A stretch of DNA of 37,321 nucleotides from the NCBI GenBank assembly GCA_937901455.1, contig CALDIA010000075.1, forward strand, positions 1 to 37,321, read 5' to 3'. The DNA comes from an uncultured Bacteroidales bacterium. Lineage in GTDB: Bacteria; Bacteroidota; Bacteroidia; Bacteroidales; WCHB1-69. Every line of letters begins with the position of its first letter. Within the stretch, counting starts at the first letter, position 1. The translations under genes were made by a program, and so were the position numbers. Positions 6,457 through 14,266 of the stretch are shown piece after piece. Below the pieces are notes generated by a model, which was given only the letters and a program-made list of their open reading frames with translations, was not told the origin of the DNA and did no database searches.

Positions 6457-8157
6457 ATGAAAAGGACGATATTCTTCATTCTCTGGACATTCACATGCAC
6501 ATTTTCTTCCATGGCCTGCACCAATCTCATTGTTGGCAAGAAGGCCTCTGTGGACGGCAGTGTGATGTGCACGTATAATTGCGATGGGTTTGGTTTCTCA
6601 GGGTATCTGTTTTATAGCCCTGCCAGCCGACACGACAAGGGCGAGCTGATAGCCATCAACGGATGGGGGCCTTCTCATGAGAGGCGTTATGTGCACCAAG
6701 TGGAGTACACCTACAATGTGGTCGGGCTAATGAACGAGAAGCAGGTTACCATTGTCGAGACCACTTTTGACGGGCGACTGGAGTTGGTGAACAAGGAAGG
6801 CTTGTTGGACTATTTCAGCCTAATGCAGTTGGCGTTGCAGCGATCATCCACTGCCCGTGAAGCCATCAAGTGCATGGTCGAGTTGGTAGCCGAGTATGGA
6901 TACAACAGCAGTGGTGAGAGCATTACGGTTTGCGATCCCAACGAGGCGTGGATTATGGAAATTATCGGCAAGGGGGCTGGTCGCACAGGAGCGGTATGGG
7001 TGGCTTTGCGAATCCCAGACGACTGTATCTGTGCCCATGCCAATTTGAGTCGCATACGGCAGTTTCCATTGGAGCAGAAGCGATCCTATAAGAGTCTTAG
7101 CAGCAAAAGCCTGCAATACATCAACCGGCCAGAGGTTGAGTGTGTGTATGCCGAGGATGTGATCACCTTGGCTCGGGAGTTAGGGTTCTTCAGCGGTAAG
7201 GATGCGGACTTCTCCTTCCGGGACGCATACTGTCCCCTTGACTTTGAGAATGTGCGCTATGCCGATGCCCGTGTGTGGAGCTTTTTCCGCCACCATAGCG
7301 ACAAATCGGAGATGGACAAATACCTGCCATATCTCAATGGAGACTTCAGCAGCTATGACCACCTGCCATTATGGATCAAGCCTGACGCGCCGCTTTCCAT
7401 ACGCGACTTGCAGGAGGACATGCGCGACCATTTCGAGGGCACGGCATTGGATATGACCGCCGATATGACTGCCGGTCCGTGGAAAATGCCCATCCGCCCA
7501 TTGCCGATGCACTTTAAGGACAGCAGCGGCATTGACTATTTTCGTGAGCGGCCCATCGCCACACAGCAGTCGGGCTTCACCATGACCTGCCAAATGCGCT
7601 CATGGCTACCCAACGATGTGGGCGGGGTCACCTGGTTCAACTGTGACGATGCCAACATGGTGGCCTATGTACCGCTTTATTGCTGCATCACGCAAGTGCC
7701 CGACTGTTTCCGTCCCGAAAACAATCCGCGCACAGAGTTCAGCTTCGAGTCGGCCTTCTGGATGAACAACTGGGTGGCCAACATGGTCTATCCGCGCTAT
7801 TCAATGATGATTGGCGATCTGCGTGTAGCGCAAAGCGAATTGGAGAACTACTATTTTGCGGACCAGGACAGTGTATTGACGGTCATCGCGAAGATGACCC
7901 CAACAGAGCGTCGAAACTTCCTCAACAAGAAAAGCATTGCTTACGCCGACCTGATGATGAAGCGATGGGACAAGCTTGCCAAGTACCTGATTGTAAAATA
8001 CAACGACCAGATAGTACGGAAAATTGACAAAGAGGGCAATTTTCTGCCGTGGGGGTACGACACGCCTGGCTACGACATCAACTTCATCAACGCCTTTGGC
8101 CCGGCCACTGGTGACCGATACAAACTTAATACCGTCATTGAACGGCGAGAACGTTAA
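6457..8157 (+). CDS. Secreted peptidase family C69 dipeptidase
   Basis: The 566-residue protein starts at ATG 6457. An upstream TTG at 6421 is in frame but lies inside the promoter. The signal peptide (MKRTIFFILWTF, then hydrophobic/Ser residues) ends at SSMA, exposing Cys21 in ACTNLIVGKKASVDGS. In the C69 (U34) Ntn-hydrolase family the N-terminal Cys after processing is the nucleophile, and the following NLIVGKxASxDGS context matches. Other family features are VGLMNEKQVTIVETTF and SITVCDPNEAWIMEIIG. These enzymes hydrolyse dipeptides, here probably in the periplasm or outside the cell, which fits an organism that ferments peptides. It is a single-gene unit whose stop overlaps the stop of the convergent helicase by four bases. 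Confidence 0.92.
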   Translation: MKRTIFFILWTFTCTFSSMACTNLIVGKKASVDGSVMCTYNCDGFGFSGYLFYSPASRHDKGELIAINGWGPSHERRYVHQVEYTYNVVGLMNEKQVTIVETTFDGRLELVNKEGLLDYFSLMQLALQRSSTAREAIKCMVELVAEYGYNSSGESITVCDPNEAWIMEIIGKGAGRTGAVWVALRIPDDCICAHANLSRIRQFPLEQKRSYKSLSSKSLQYINRPEVECVYAEDVITLARELGFFSGKDADFSFRDAYCPLDFENVRYADARVWSFFRHHSDKSEMDKYLPYLNGDFSSYDHLPLWIKPDAPLSIRDLQEDMRDHFEGTALDMTADMTAGPWKMPIRPLPMHFKDSSGIDYFRERPIATQQSGFTMTCQMRSWLPNDVGGVTWFNCDDANMVAYVPLYCCITQVPDCFRPENNPRTEFSFESAFWMNNWVANMVYPRYSMMIGDLRVAQSELENYYFADQDSVLTVIAKMTPTERRNFLNKKSIAYADLMMKRWDKLAKYLIVKYNDQIVRKIDKEGNFLPWGYDTPGYDINFINAFGPATGDRYKLNTVIERRER

Positions 8158-10406
8158 GATTTGTCCCTCGCCCACTCCGCCATTACCACGCGAATTTCCC
8201 AATACTCAAAGCCGTCGCCCAACACCTCCTTGGCTGATTTCAAGGTAGTGTTTCCATTTGATTCACAATACCCTTTAATGACGGTGCACTTGGACTTCTC
8301 CACAAACCGATCGGCTGTGTACACCCCTTGCGAGACTAATTTGGCTACATGATCGTATATGGTATTAATTGCCAAATCGCGGGCTTTGGCAACTTTTTCC
8401 AAAGTCATACCCTTATCTATCAACTTACGGGTCACCAAATAAGTTCCGCCCTTCTCCTTTTTGGGTTTCTTCTCCTTCGTATGTTTCTGTTTTTGGTCAT
8501 ACATCCACCGATCTGGTTTTTCGTCGGTTTCATCCACTTTTCTGTCGGGGGCGAGTTGCAGCATGGTCTTGAGTTTCATCTCCAAGTAGTTTTTCATCTC
8601 AAAGCCCGAGGCTGAAGCAGTCAGGCACGCTGTTTTCACGGTCACGTCCATCTTCATTCCATCATACAATCCGGCCAACTGCATATCCACCTCATCTATA
8701 TCTGTGGCAAAAACCTCTATGGGGCTATCATGCAGAATGGAATCCAAATGCTCGGAAAAATAGACGACACCCTTTGTGATACGTTCTTGCAGAAGGGCTT
8801 TATCAGTTTCAGCCGAGGCTTGCCGGTGAAGAATGCGAAGTTGGATGGCGAATTTGGCACCCACTTGCCACAGTTCATCGCGCACGCGCCCCACTCTCTC
8901 GGCAAACCTTTGAATCATTTTGTCTTGGAAAAGCATTTTATTGGTTTTAACCAGCTCCAAGATAGCGGTCATATCATTATATATGGGCTGAAAATCGAAT
9001 AGTTCCAGCATATTTTCCAGTTCATAGGCGTGGCGCAGTTCCTCCACCTTCTCTCGGGAAGGCTCTTTCAAGGGTATCTGCTGCACAAATTCGGAAACCT
9101 TATAGTCGTTGACAAGAGCATGAGACGTGAGGGGGGTCTTCAGGACCAGACCGTCCAAGGAAGTGCAGCGACTCAATGCCACATATACTTGCCCGTGGGC
9201 AAACGCCTGTCCAGCATCCACAATCAGTTTGTCGAAGGTGAGTCCTTGGCTTTTATGGATGGTAACGGCCCAAGCCAGTCGCAATGGTATCTGGGTAAAG
9301 CCGCCAATCTCCACCTCCTCCAACTGCAGGGTCTTCTCGTTCAGTCTATACTCGCAGTTCTGCCACTTGACCCTATGCACGGTGATTTTGGTCTTGCCGC
9401 ATTTCACCTCAACGGTGCCCTCTTTCAGATTGTAATCAGAGAGGATGCCGATTTTACCATTGAAATAGGCTTTCTCGGGGTTTGGGTCGTTCTTGATAAA
9501 CATCACTTGGGCTCCCACTTTCAGTTCCAGGGAGGGTTTGGTAGGATAGATACTTTCCGGGAAGATGCCCTCTATCTCGGCGGTAAAGGTGAATTTCTTT
9601 TTGCGCAAGGCATTAAGATTTGTTTCATTGATACTATCGGCCTGATAGTTGTGTGTAGTCAATGTGATATAGCCATCTTTATCATCGGGTTGGAAATCAG
9701 GTTGGTAGCGGGCGTTCAGCATTTGGGTGCTGGAGGCATCCATTTTATTGTCGCGCACCTTATTCAATAGGTTGACAAATCCGGCATCGTGTTGCCGGTA
9801 GATGTGGTCGAGTTCCACGCACAGGTATGGGGTTTGGCGGAGCACGTGGCTGGAGAAGAAGTAGGTAGAATCGTAGTAGGGCAACAAAATTTCCCACTCA
9901 TCGGGTTTCGCAACTGGGGCAAGTTGGTGCACATCGCCGATCATGAGCAACTGCACCCCTCCAAAGGGTTTGGATGAGCGTCGAGTGTACCGGAGCACAG
10001 AATCGACGGCATCAAGCACATCGGCGCGCACCATGCTGACCTCGTCGATGATGAGCAGGTCGATACTACGCATGAGTTTCAGCTTCTGGCGGCTGAAGCG
10101 CCACACCTGCTTCTTGGCTTTAGGCACGACACCGTTTATGGCTGGCAAGACCTGCGCATCTTCGGGTATCTGCGGTCCGAAAGGCAATTGGAAAAAGGAG
10201 TGAATGGTTTGTCCACCGGCATTGATGGCAGCCACACCCGTGGGGGCTACCACCGCCATCCGCTTGGTGGTTTTGAGCGGCAGACTTCTTAGAAAAGTGG
10301 TCTTACCCGTGCCGGCCTTACCCGTAAGAAACACATGTGCATCTGTATAGAGAACTATTTCCTCAACATAGTTAAGCTTTTGATTTACAAAACCTTTATT
10401 TCCCAT
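8154..10406 (-). CDS. Pif1/RecD-like DNA helicase with C-terminal helix-turn-helix domain
   Basis: The 750-residue protein is a superfamily 1B helicase. Walker A is FLTGKAGTGKTTFL (about residues 27-40), motif Ia VVAPTGVAAINAGG with TIHSFF, Walker B LLIIDEVSMV, then MIGDVHQLAPV (motif III). The C-terminal helicase motif is WAVTIHKSQGLTFDKLIVD with GQVYVALSRC (motifs V-VI). After a central charged segment and a Lys-rich linker, the last 100 residues (TYLVTRKLIDKGMTLEKVAK, then INTIYDHVAKLVSQG) form a helix-turn-helix of the type found at the end of RecQ- and Pif1-like helicases in Bacteroidetes. The likely role is 5'-3' unwinding in replication or repair; the exact substrate is not known. It has its own promoter at 10454-10461, divergent from gdhA. 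Confidence 0.9.
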   Translation of the reverse strand: MGNKGFVNQKLNYVEEIVLYTDAHVFLTGKAGTGKTTFLRSLPLKTTKRMAVVAPTGVAAINAGGQTIHSFFQLPFGPQIPEDAQVLPAINGVVPKAKKQVWRFSRQKLKLMRSIDLLIIDEVSMVRADVLDAVDSVLRYTRRSSKPFGGVQLLMIGDVHQLAPVAKPDEWEILLPYYDSTYFFSSHVLRQTPYLCVELDHIYRQHDAGFVNLLNKVRDNKMDASSTQMLNARYQPDFQPDDKDGYITLTTHNYQADSINETNLNALRKKKFTFTAEIEGIFPESIYPTKPSLELKVGAQVMFIKNDPNPEKAYFNGKIGILSDYNLKEGTVEVKCGKTKITVHRVKWQNCEYRLNEKTLQLEEVEIGGFTQIPLRLAWAVTIHKSQGLTFDKLIVDAGQAFAHGQVYVALSRCTSLDGLVLKTPLTSHALVNDYKVSEFVQQIPLKEPSREKVEELRHAYELENMLELFDFQPIYNDMTAILELVKTNKMLFQDKMIQRFAERVGRVRDELWQVGAKFAIQLRILHRQASAETDKALLQERITKGVVYFSEHLDSILHDSPIEVFATDIDEVDMQLAGLYDGMKMDVTVKTACLTASASGFEMKNYLEMKLKTMLQLAPDRKVDETDEKPDRWMYDQKQKHTKEKKPKKEKGGTYLVTRKLIDKGMTLEKVAKARDLAINTIYDHVAKLVSQGVYTADRFVEKSKCTVIKGYCESNGNTTLKSAKEVLGDGFEYWEIRVVMAEWARDKS

Positions 10407-10453
10407 GGTGACACAAAATAAATTATGTGTTCATGACTATTTCATTCCAGCTG

Positions 10454-10461
10454 CAAAGATA
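10454..10461 (-). promoter_or_regulatory. -7 promoter element for the helicase gene
   Basis: The minus strand reads TATCTTTG followed by CAGC, a perfect -7 element 47 nt upstream of the helicase ATG. The leader between them carries ACACA and TGTGT half-repeats (about 10410-10431) that resemble the arms of the tcdA-leader palindrome, with a wider spacer. Confidence 0.72.
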
Positions 10462-10496
10462 GGAAAAAAAGGTGAAAAAAATCTTGCAAAAGAGTT

Positions 10497-10527
10497 TTGT
10501 TTTATGTAAAAGAATTTATTACTTTTG
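10497..10527 (+). promoter_or_regulatory. Promoter of gdhA (-33 TTG and -7 TACTTTTG)
   Basis: TTG at 10497-10499 is followed after 20 nt by TACTTTTG (10520-10527) and CCGC. This is the canonical Bacteroidetes arrangement and lies 44 nt upstream of the gdhA ATG. It is one of the best-formed promoters in the window. Confidence 0.78.
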
Positions 10528-10571
10528 CCGCAGATTTTTTTAGTACTAACAACTAACCAAAATAAATAATT

Positions 10572-11915
10572 ATGGAAGTTTCAAAAATCATGGCTAACTT
10601 GGAAGCCAAACATCCAGGTGAAAGCGAATACTTACAGGCTGTTCGCGAGGTGTTGGAATCAATCGAAGAAATCTACAACCAACATCCAGAATTCGAAAAA
10701 GCAAAGATCGTTGAGCGTCTTGTTGAGCCCGACCGTATTTTCACATTCCGCGTAACGTGGGTTGACCGCAATGGTGAGGTTCAAACCAACTTGGGTTACC
10801 GTGTGCAATTCAACGCTGCTCTTGGTGCATACAAGGGTGGTCTTCGTTTCCACAAGGCTGTTAATGTTTCCATGTTGAAGTTCTTAGGTTTCGAGCAGAT
10901 ATTCAAAAACTCTCTTACCAATCTGCCTCTCGGCGGCGGCAAGGGTGGTTCCGACTTCGATCCTGTTGGCAAAACCGACGAAGAAATCATGCGTTTCTGC
11001 CAGGCCTTTATGTATGAATTATGGCGCAACATCGGTCCGGATCAGGACAGCCCTGCCGGTGACGTAGGTGTTGGCGGTCGTGAGATCGGCTACCTCTATG
11101 GTGCATACAAGAAACTGGCCCGCGAGCACAGCACCGGTGCTTTGACTGGCAAGTCCTATGGTTGGGGTGGTTCCCTCATCCGTCCTGAGGCTACTGGTTT
11201 TGGTGCCATCTACTATGTTGAGCGCATGGTAAAACAACAGAACGACACCATGGCCGGCAAGCGCATTGCCCTCTCTGGTTTCGGCAACGTGGCATGGGGC
11301 GCAGCCATCAAGGCTACCGAACTCGGTGCCAAGGTTGTGGCTCTCTCCGGTCCTGACGGTGTTTGCGAACTCCCCGACGGTATCGACAACGAGATGATTG
11401 ACTACATGCTTGAGATGCGTGCTTCCAACCGCAACAAAGTTCAAGACATGGCCGACAAATTCCCTGCAAAAGCCAAATTCACGGCTGGCAAGAAGGCCTG
11501 GTCAGTGAAGTGCGACATCGCTTGTCCTTGCGCCTTCCAGAACGAACTCGCTGAAGAGGACGCCAAAGAACTGATCGCCAATGGCGTGAAGTATGTGGCT
11601 GAAGTTTCCAACATGGGTTGTCAACCCGCCGCTATCGCTGCTTTCCAGGCTGCCGGTATTCCATTCGGTCCTGGCAAGGCTGTCAACGCCGGTGGTGTGG
11701 CTACCTCTGGCCTCGAAATCTGCCAAAATGCCGGTCACATCAACTGGACCGCTCCTGAAGTTGATCAGAAGCTCCACAAGATCATGAACGACATTTATGA
11801 CATGTGTGTTGAATACGGCAAGCAAGCCGACGGCTCCATCAACTATGTGAAGGGTGCCAACATCGCCGGTTTCATGCGCGTAGCAAAAGCTATGTTAGCC
11901 CAAGGCATCATCTAA
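10572..11915 (+). CDS. gdhA: NADP-type glutamate dehydrogenase
   Basis: The enzyme interconverts 2-oxoglutarate plus ammonium and L-glutamate. The 447 residues equal the usual length of the hexameric bacterial enzyme. The substrate-binding block is YKGGLRFHKAVNVS (87-100), and PLGGGKGGSDFDP (119-131) holds the catalytic Lys124. RPEATGFGAIYYVERM opens the coenzyme domain, with the dinucleotide loop SGFGNVAWGAA. The C-terminus NYVKGANIAGFMRVAKAML matches the small-hexamer family. It stands alone between a strong promoter and a strong terminator, with smooth Bacteroidetes-type codon use that suggests high expression. In anaerobic Bacteroidales this is a main route of ammonium assimilation. The coenzyme assignment (NADP rather than NAD) rests on overall family resemblance. 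Confidence 0.95.
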   Translation: MEVSKIMANLEAKHPGESEYLQAVREVLESIEEIYNQHPEFEKAKIVERLVEPDRIFTFRVTWVDRNGEVQTNLGYRVQFNAALGAYKGGLRFHKAVNVSMLKFLGFEQIFKNSLTNLPLGGGKGGSDFDPVGKTDEEIMRFCQAFMYELWRNIGPDQDSPAGDVGVGGREIGYLYGAYKKLAREHSTGALTGKSYGWGGSLIRPEATGFGAIYYVERMVKQQNDTMAGKRIALSGFGNVAWGAAIKATELGAKVVALSGPDGVCELPDGIDNEMIDYMLEMRASNRNKVQDMADKFPAKAKFTAGKKAWSVKCDIACPCAFQNELAEEDAKELIANGVKYVAEVSNMGCQPAAIAAFQAAGIPFGPGKAVNAGGVATSGLEICQNAGHINWTAPEVDQKLHKIMNDIYDMCVEYGKQADGSINYVKGANIAGFMRVAKAMLAQGII

Positions 11916-11931
11916 GCCTAAACACTACATC

Positions 11932-11968
11932 AAAAAAAACAGAGGTCATGCACCTCTGTTTTTTTTTT
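11932..11968. terminator. Bidirectional intrinsic terminator between gdhA and the hydrogenase-like gene
   Basis: Eight A, then CAGAGGT (11932-11946), pair perfectly with ACCTCTG plus T residues (11952-11966) around the 5-nt loop CATGC, giving a 15-bp stem. A T run follows on the plus strand and the mirror-image A run serves the minus strand, so it can end both convergent transcripts. Confidence 0.9.
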
Positions 11969-11981
11969 GCACTGATAATGC

Positions 11982-13361
11982 CTACAGATTCAGGTTCTTG
12001 GTAATCGAGGAGCTGGTCTTTTTTGTGCCCCAGATTTTATTCATCACACGCATAGAGTCGGAGATGTCCATCTTGTCGCAATGTTCCAGAATACGTTGAA
12101 TAAAGATACACTGTTCCACTTTAGCATCTCCTTTCACAATAGCCTCTGAGAGTGCCTTGCATGACTGATACCCACAGATACGGCAATCCACCTGGGGCAG
12201 GTTCTGGTTAATCTCGAACGACCGTTTCATCTTTTGCATAGCCACGGCAAGGTCATCGTCCATTTTTTCCATAGAACGGGGTTCCACCTTGCCCAGTACA
12301 CGGTGATGTTGGTCCAGATAATCCACATAGTTAAGCAGATCGTTGTCTTCGGCATCCACCTCTTCGGGTGACTTCTGCATACGTTTGCGTTGGCGTTCAG
12401 TCATGAGGAATCGGTTGTTAGCAGTGAGTATGCCACCGGCGCAGCTTTCATCGCAGGCACGCAACTCCAGGAAGTCGATGTCCTGAATATCCTCATCCTC
12501 CAGTTTCTCCAAAAACTCTACCACGTTATGGATTCCGTCAATAGCCAGATTGCGTCCTTCCTTCAGAAGAGCAATTTCACCGCCGGTCAAGGTATAGTTA
12601 ACACTCTCTTTGGAGAGACGATGATAGCGGGTGCGCGAATCTTCGCAAAGCTGGTACTCGCCTTGTTTGATAACGCGCATAACCTTGCTATACAAGAAGT
12701 TCATATTAATAACTTCCGAGACAGGCGATTTTTCTTCGGTGGCTGGACTCTTGATAGCGGCAATCTTGGCAGCGCATGGTGTCACGTAGAAGATGCCGAT
12801 ATCTTCCGCTGGTATGTTGTCCTCTTCGGTCAGCAATTTGCGAATATAGAGGGCTGTAAGGTCCAATGGCGGTTTGGAAAGGTACAGATTAGGTACCAGC
12901 ACGGGAAACTTGACCTGGATAAGGCGTACTATAGCTGGGCAGAAGGTGGAGATGATCGGCCTGAAGCCATCATTCTCGTGCACGGTCTTCTGCATGGCGG
13001 ACTTTATAAAATCCACGCTCTTCTCCACCTCAAACACATGTTTAAAGCCGATGTGATAGAGAGCCGAGAGAATAGTTTTCTCTTTGATTTTATCCTCAAA
13101 CTGTGCAATAAAGATTGATGGGAGCAGGAGCACGGGATATTTGCAGTCGTACACTGTTTGGAAGTCATCCTGTTCGATATAGATGGCATTCACGGGGCAA
13201 GCGATATAGCAGCGGCCACAGTCCACGCATCTGTTAGGGTCCAAGGATGGATGGCCATCGTCAACATGGATAGCGCCCGTGGGGCAGGCGCCCGTACAAT
13301 GAGCACAGCCGATACAGAGATCGTACTTGAATTTCAAGGCATGGTGGAAATCTTCAGCCAT
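11982..13361 (-). CDS. [FeFe]-hydrogenase-like iron-sulfur protein with degenerate H-cluster site
   Basis: The 459-residue protein begins with a 2[4Fe-4S] ferredoxin domain (C16/19/22/26 and C45/48/51/55). The middle corresponds to the large-subunit core of [FeFe] hydrogenase. Motif L1 reads STFCPAIVR (138-146), so the proton-relay Cys of TSCCP is Phe140 while the cluster ligand Cys141 is kept. L2 is VTPCAAK (Cys196, Lys199). L3 is ELRACDESCAGG (Cys303, Cys307). The four ligands of the [4Fe-4S] part of the H-cluster are therefore present, but catalysis is unlikely. Residues 386-420 carry a second Fe-S motif, CRICGYQSC then C418, of the RnfB/CdhD type. It is the last gene of a unit with an RsbW-like ATPase and a DRTGG protein, so a redox- or H2-sensing role is inferred. 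No maturase or hydrogenase gene lies in the window. Confidence 0.85.
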   Translation of the reverse strand: MAEDFHHALKFKYDLCIGCAHCTGACPTGAIHVDDGHPSLDPNRCVDCGRCYIACPVNAIYIEQDDFQTVYDCKYPVLLLPSIFIAQFEDKIKEKTILSALYHIGFKHVFEVEKSVDFIKSAMQKTVHENDGFRPIISTFCPAIVRLIQVKFPVLVPNLYLSKPPLDLTALYIRKLLTEEDNIPAEDIGIFYVTPCAAKIAAIKSPATEEKSPVSEVINMNFLYSKVMRVIKQGEYQLCEDSRTRYHRLSKESVNYTLTGGEIALLKEGRNLAIDGIHNVVEFLEKLEDEDIQDIDFLELRACDESCAGGILTANNRFLMTERQRKRMQKSPEEVDAEDNDLLNYVDYLDQHHRVLGKVEPRSMEKMDDDLAVAMQKMKRSFEINQNLPQVDCRICGYQSCKALSEAIVKGDAKVEQCIFIQRILEHCDKMDISDSMRVMNKIWGTKKTSSSITKNLNL

Positions 13362-13388
13362 AGCGAGTGGTTTTAAATAATAAATGTA

Positions 13389-13805
13389 TTAAGACTGGAA
13401 GTAGTTGACAAAACGGATCGTTGTGCCAACGCCCACTTCTGTGTCGATATGCATCTCATCGGAGTTGTTGTGGATATTGGGGAGGCCCATCCCGGCGCCA
13501 AATCCCATTTCCCGCACTTTCGGGGAAGCGGTAGAGTTGCCTTTCTGCATGGCCCATTCCACATTGGGAATGCCTGGGCCCTCATCTTTAAGGGTGATAC
13601 ACACCTTGTCGGGTTCCAGTTCCACGAAGATATCGCCGCGGTAGGCATGTGCCACAATGTTGACCTCTGCTTCGTAAAGGGCCACGACAGTCTTCTTGAC
13701 GATATCTGGGCGGACACCCATCTTTTTAAGCATCCTCTTTACCTCACTGGAGGTGGAGCCGGCATTAGTGAAGTCACCGCCTTCTACATGATATTGAAAA
13801 TCCAT
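13389..13805 (-). CDS. RsbW-like anti-sigma-type ATPase (GHKL fold)
   Basis: The 138 residues form one HATPase_c_2 domain. The N-box is EAEVNIVAHA (45-54), the G1 box DEGPGIP (74-80), and the G2 region GFGAGMGLPN (101-110). These bind Mg-ATP in anti-sigma/serine kinases such as RsbW and SpoIIAB. The protein has no receiver, HAMP or sensor part. It lies between the DRTGG gene (16 nt upstream) and the hydrogenase-like gene (27 nt downstream). RsbW-like ATPases with DRTGG proteins are also known beside [FeFe] hydrogenase genes in clostridia, so the partner is more likely a protein of this unit than a sigma factor. That is an inference: no anti-anti-sigma (STAS) gene is visible here. Confidence 0.88.
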   Translation of the reverse strand: MDFQYHVEGGDFTNAGSTSSEVKRMLKKMGVRPDIVKKTVVALYEAEVNIVAHAYRGDIFVELEPDKVCITLKDEGPGIPNVEWAMQKGNSTASPKVREMGFGAGMGLPNIHNNSDEMHIDTEVGVGTTIRFVNYFQS

Positions 13806-13820
13806 ACTTTTAATTTTAGG

Positions 13821-14168
13821 TTAGTAAACAGATGGAAGATTGGCATTGTACAAGATGCCGGAGGTTTTATACATGGAGTATTGAGTAGAAATCAGCACAA
13901 TATCATTGTCCTGGGCAATCTCTATCATATCCTCAGTCACCACTTTACCTCTCACCACCAGAACCATTTGGATATCAGCCATTTCACAAGTACGCATAGA
14001 TTGCAGGTTGCACAAGCCGGTGAGCAGTAACAGCCCATCGTGATCCTTAATGGTGAGCACATCGCTCATAAGGTCCGAGGCGAAAACAAACTCCACTTCA
14101 CGGTCCAAAAATTCTTCACCCGTAATCACCACTCCATTCACCAATGGAATAATTTCTCTCAAAGTCAT
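13821..14168 (-). CDS. DRTGG-domain protein
   Basis: The 115-residue protein consists of a single DRTGG domain: TLREIIPLVNGVVITGEEF, DREVEFVFASDLMSDVLT, LLLTGLCNLQSMRTCEMAD, then a segment ending DNDIVLISTQYSMYKTSGIL. DRTGG domains occur in phosphotransacetylase N-termini and next to CBS domains, and are thought to bind ligands; the ligand is unknown. It is the first gene of the three-gene unit and the one closest to the promoter at 14218-14225. Its small size and conserved position with an RsbW-like ATPase suggest a regulatory subunit. Confidence 0.85.
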   Translation of the reverse strand: MTLREIIPLVNGVVITGEEFLDREVEFVFASDLMSDVLTIKDHDGLLLLTGLCNLQSMRTCEMADIQMVLVVRGKVVTEDMIEIAQDNDIVLISTQYSMYKTSGILYNANLPSVY

Positions 14169-14217
14169 CGTTTAAAGCAATACAATATTGTTAATAATTA
14201 AGAATGGTTGTAGGGTG

Positions 14218-14225
14218 CAAAGATA
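14218..14225 (-). promoter_or_regulatory. -7 promoter element for the DRTGG/RsbW/[FeFe]-like unit
   Basis: The minus strand reads TATCTTTG followed by CACCC, a perfect -7 element 49 nt upstream of the DRTGG start. Only 11 bp separate it from the plus-strand element of the TPR operon. Confidence 0.75.
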
Positions 14226-14236
14226 CAAAAAATAAC

Positions 14237-14244
14237 TATCTTTG
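14237..14244 (+). promoter_or_regulatory. -7 promoter element for the TPR-dedA-aroE operon
   Basis: TATCTTTG followed by CAC is a perfect -7 element 22 nt upstream of the TPR-protein ATG at 14267. Its upstream region overlaps the divergent promoter at 14218-14225, so RNA polymerase could probably not use both at once. Confidence 0.75.
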
Positions 14245-14266
14245 CACTTTAAAAATAATTGAGGGT

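Noticed and set aside
8144..8172. GGCGAG/CTCGCC inverted repeat across the overlapping stops of the dipeptidase and helicase genes
   Set aside because: It has a 17-nt loop and no T tract on either strand, and both arms are in coding sequence, so I do not call it a terminator.
11982..13361. Annotation as an active [FeFe] hydrogenase
   Set aside because: The proton-relay Cys of motif L1 is Phe and the motifs L1-L3 are otherwise divergent; no maturase or electron-transfer subunit genes are beside it.
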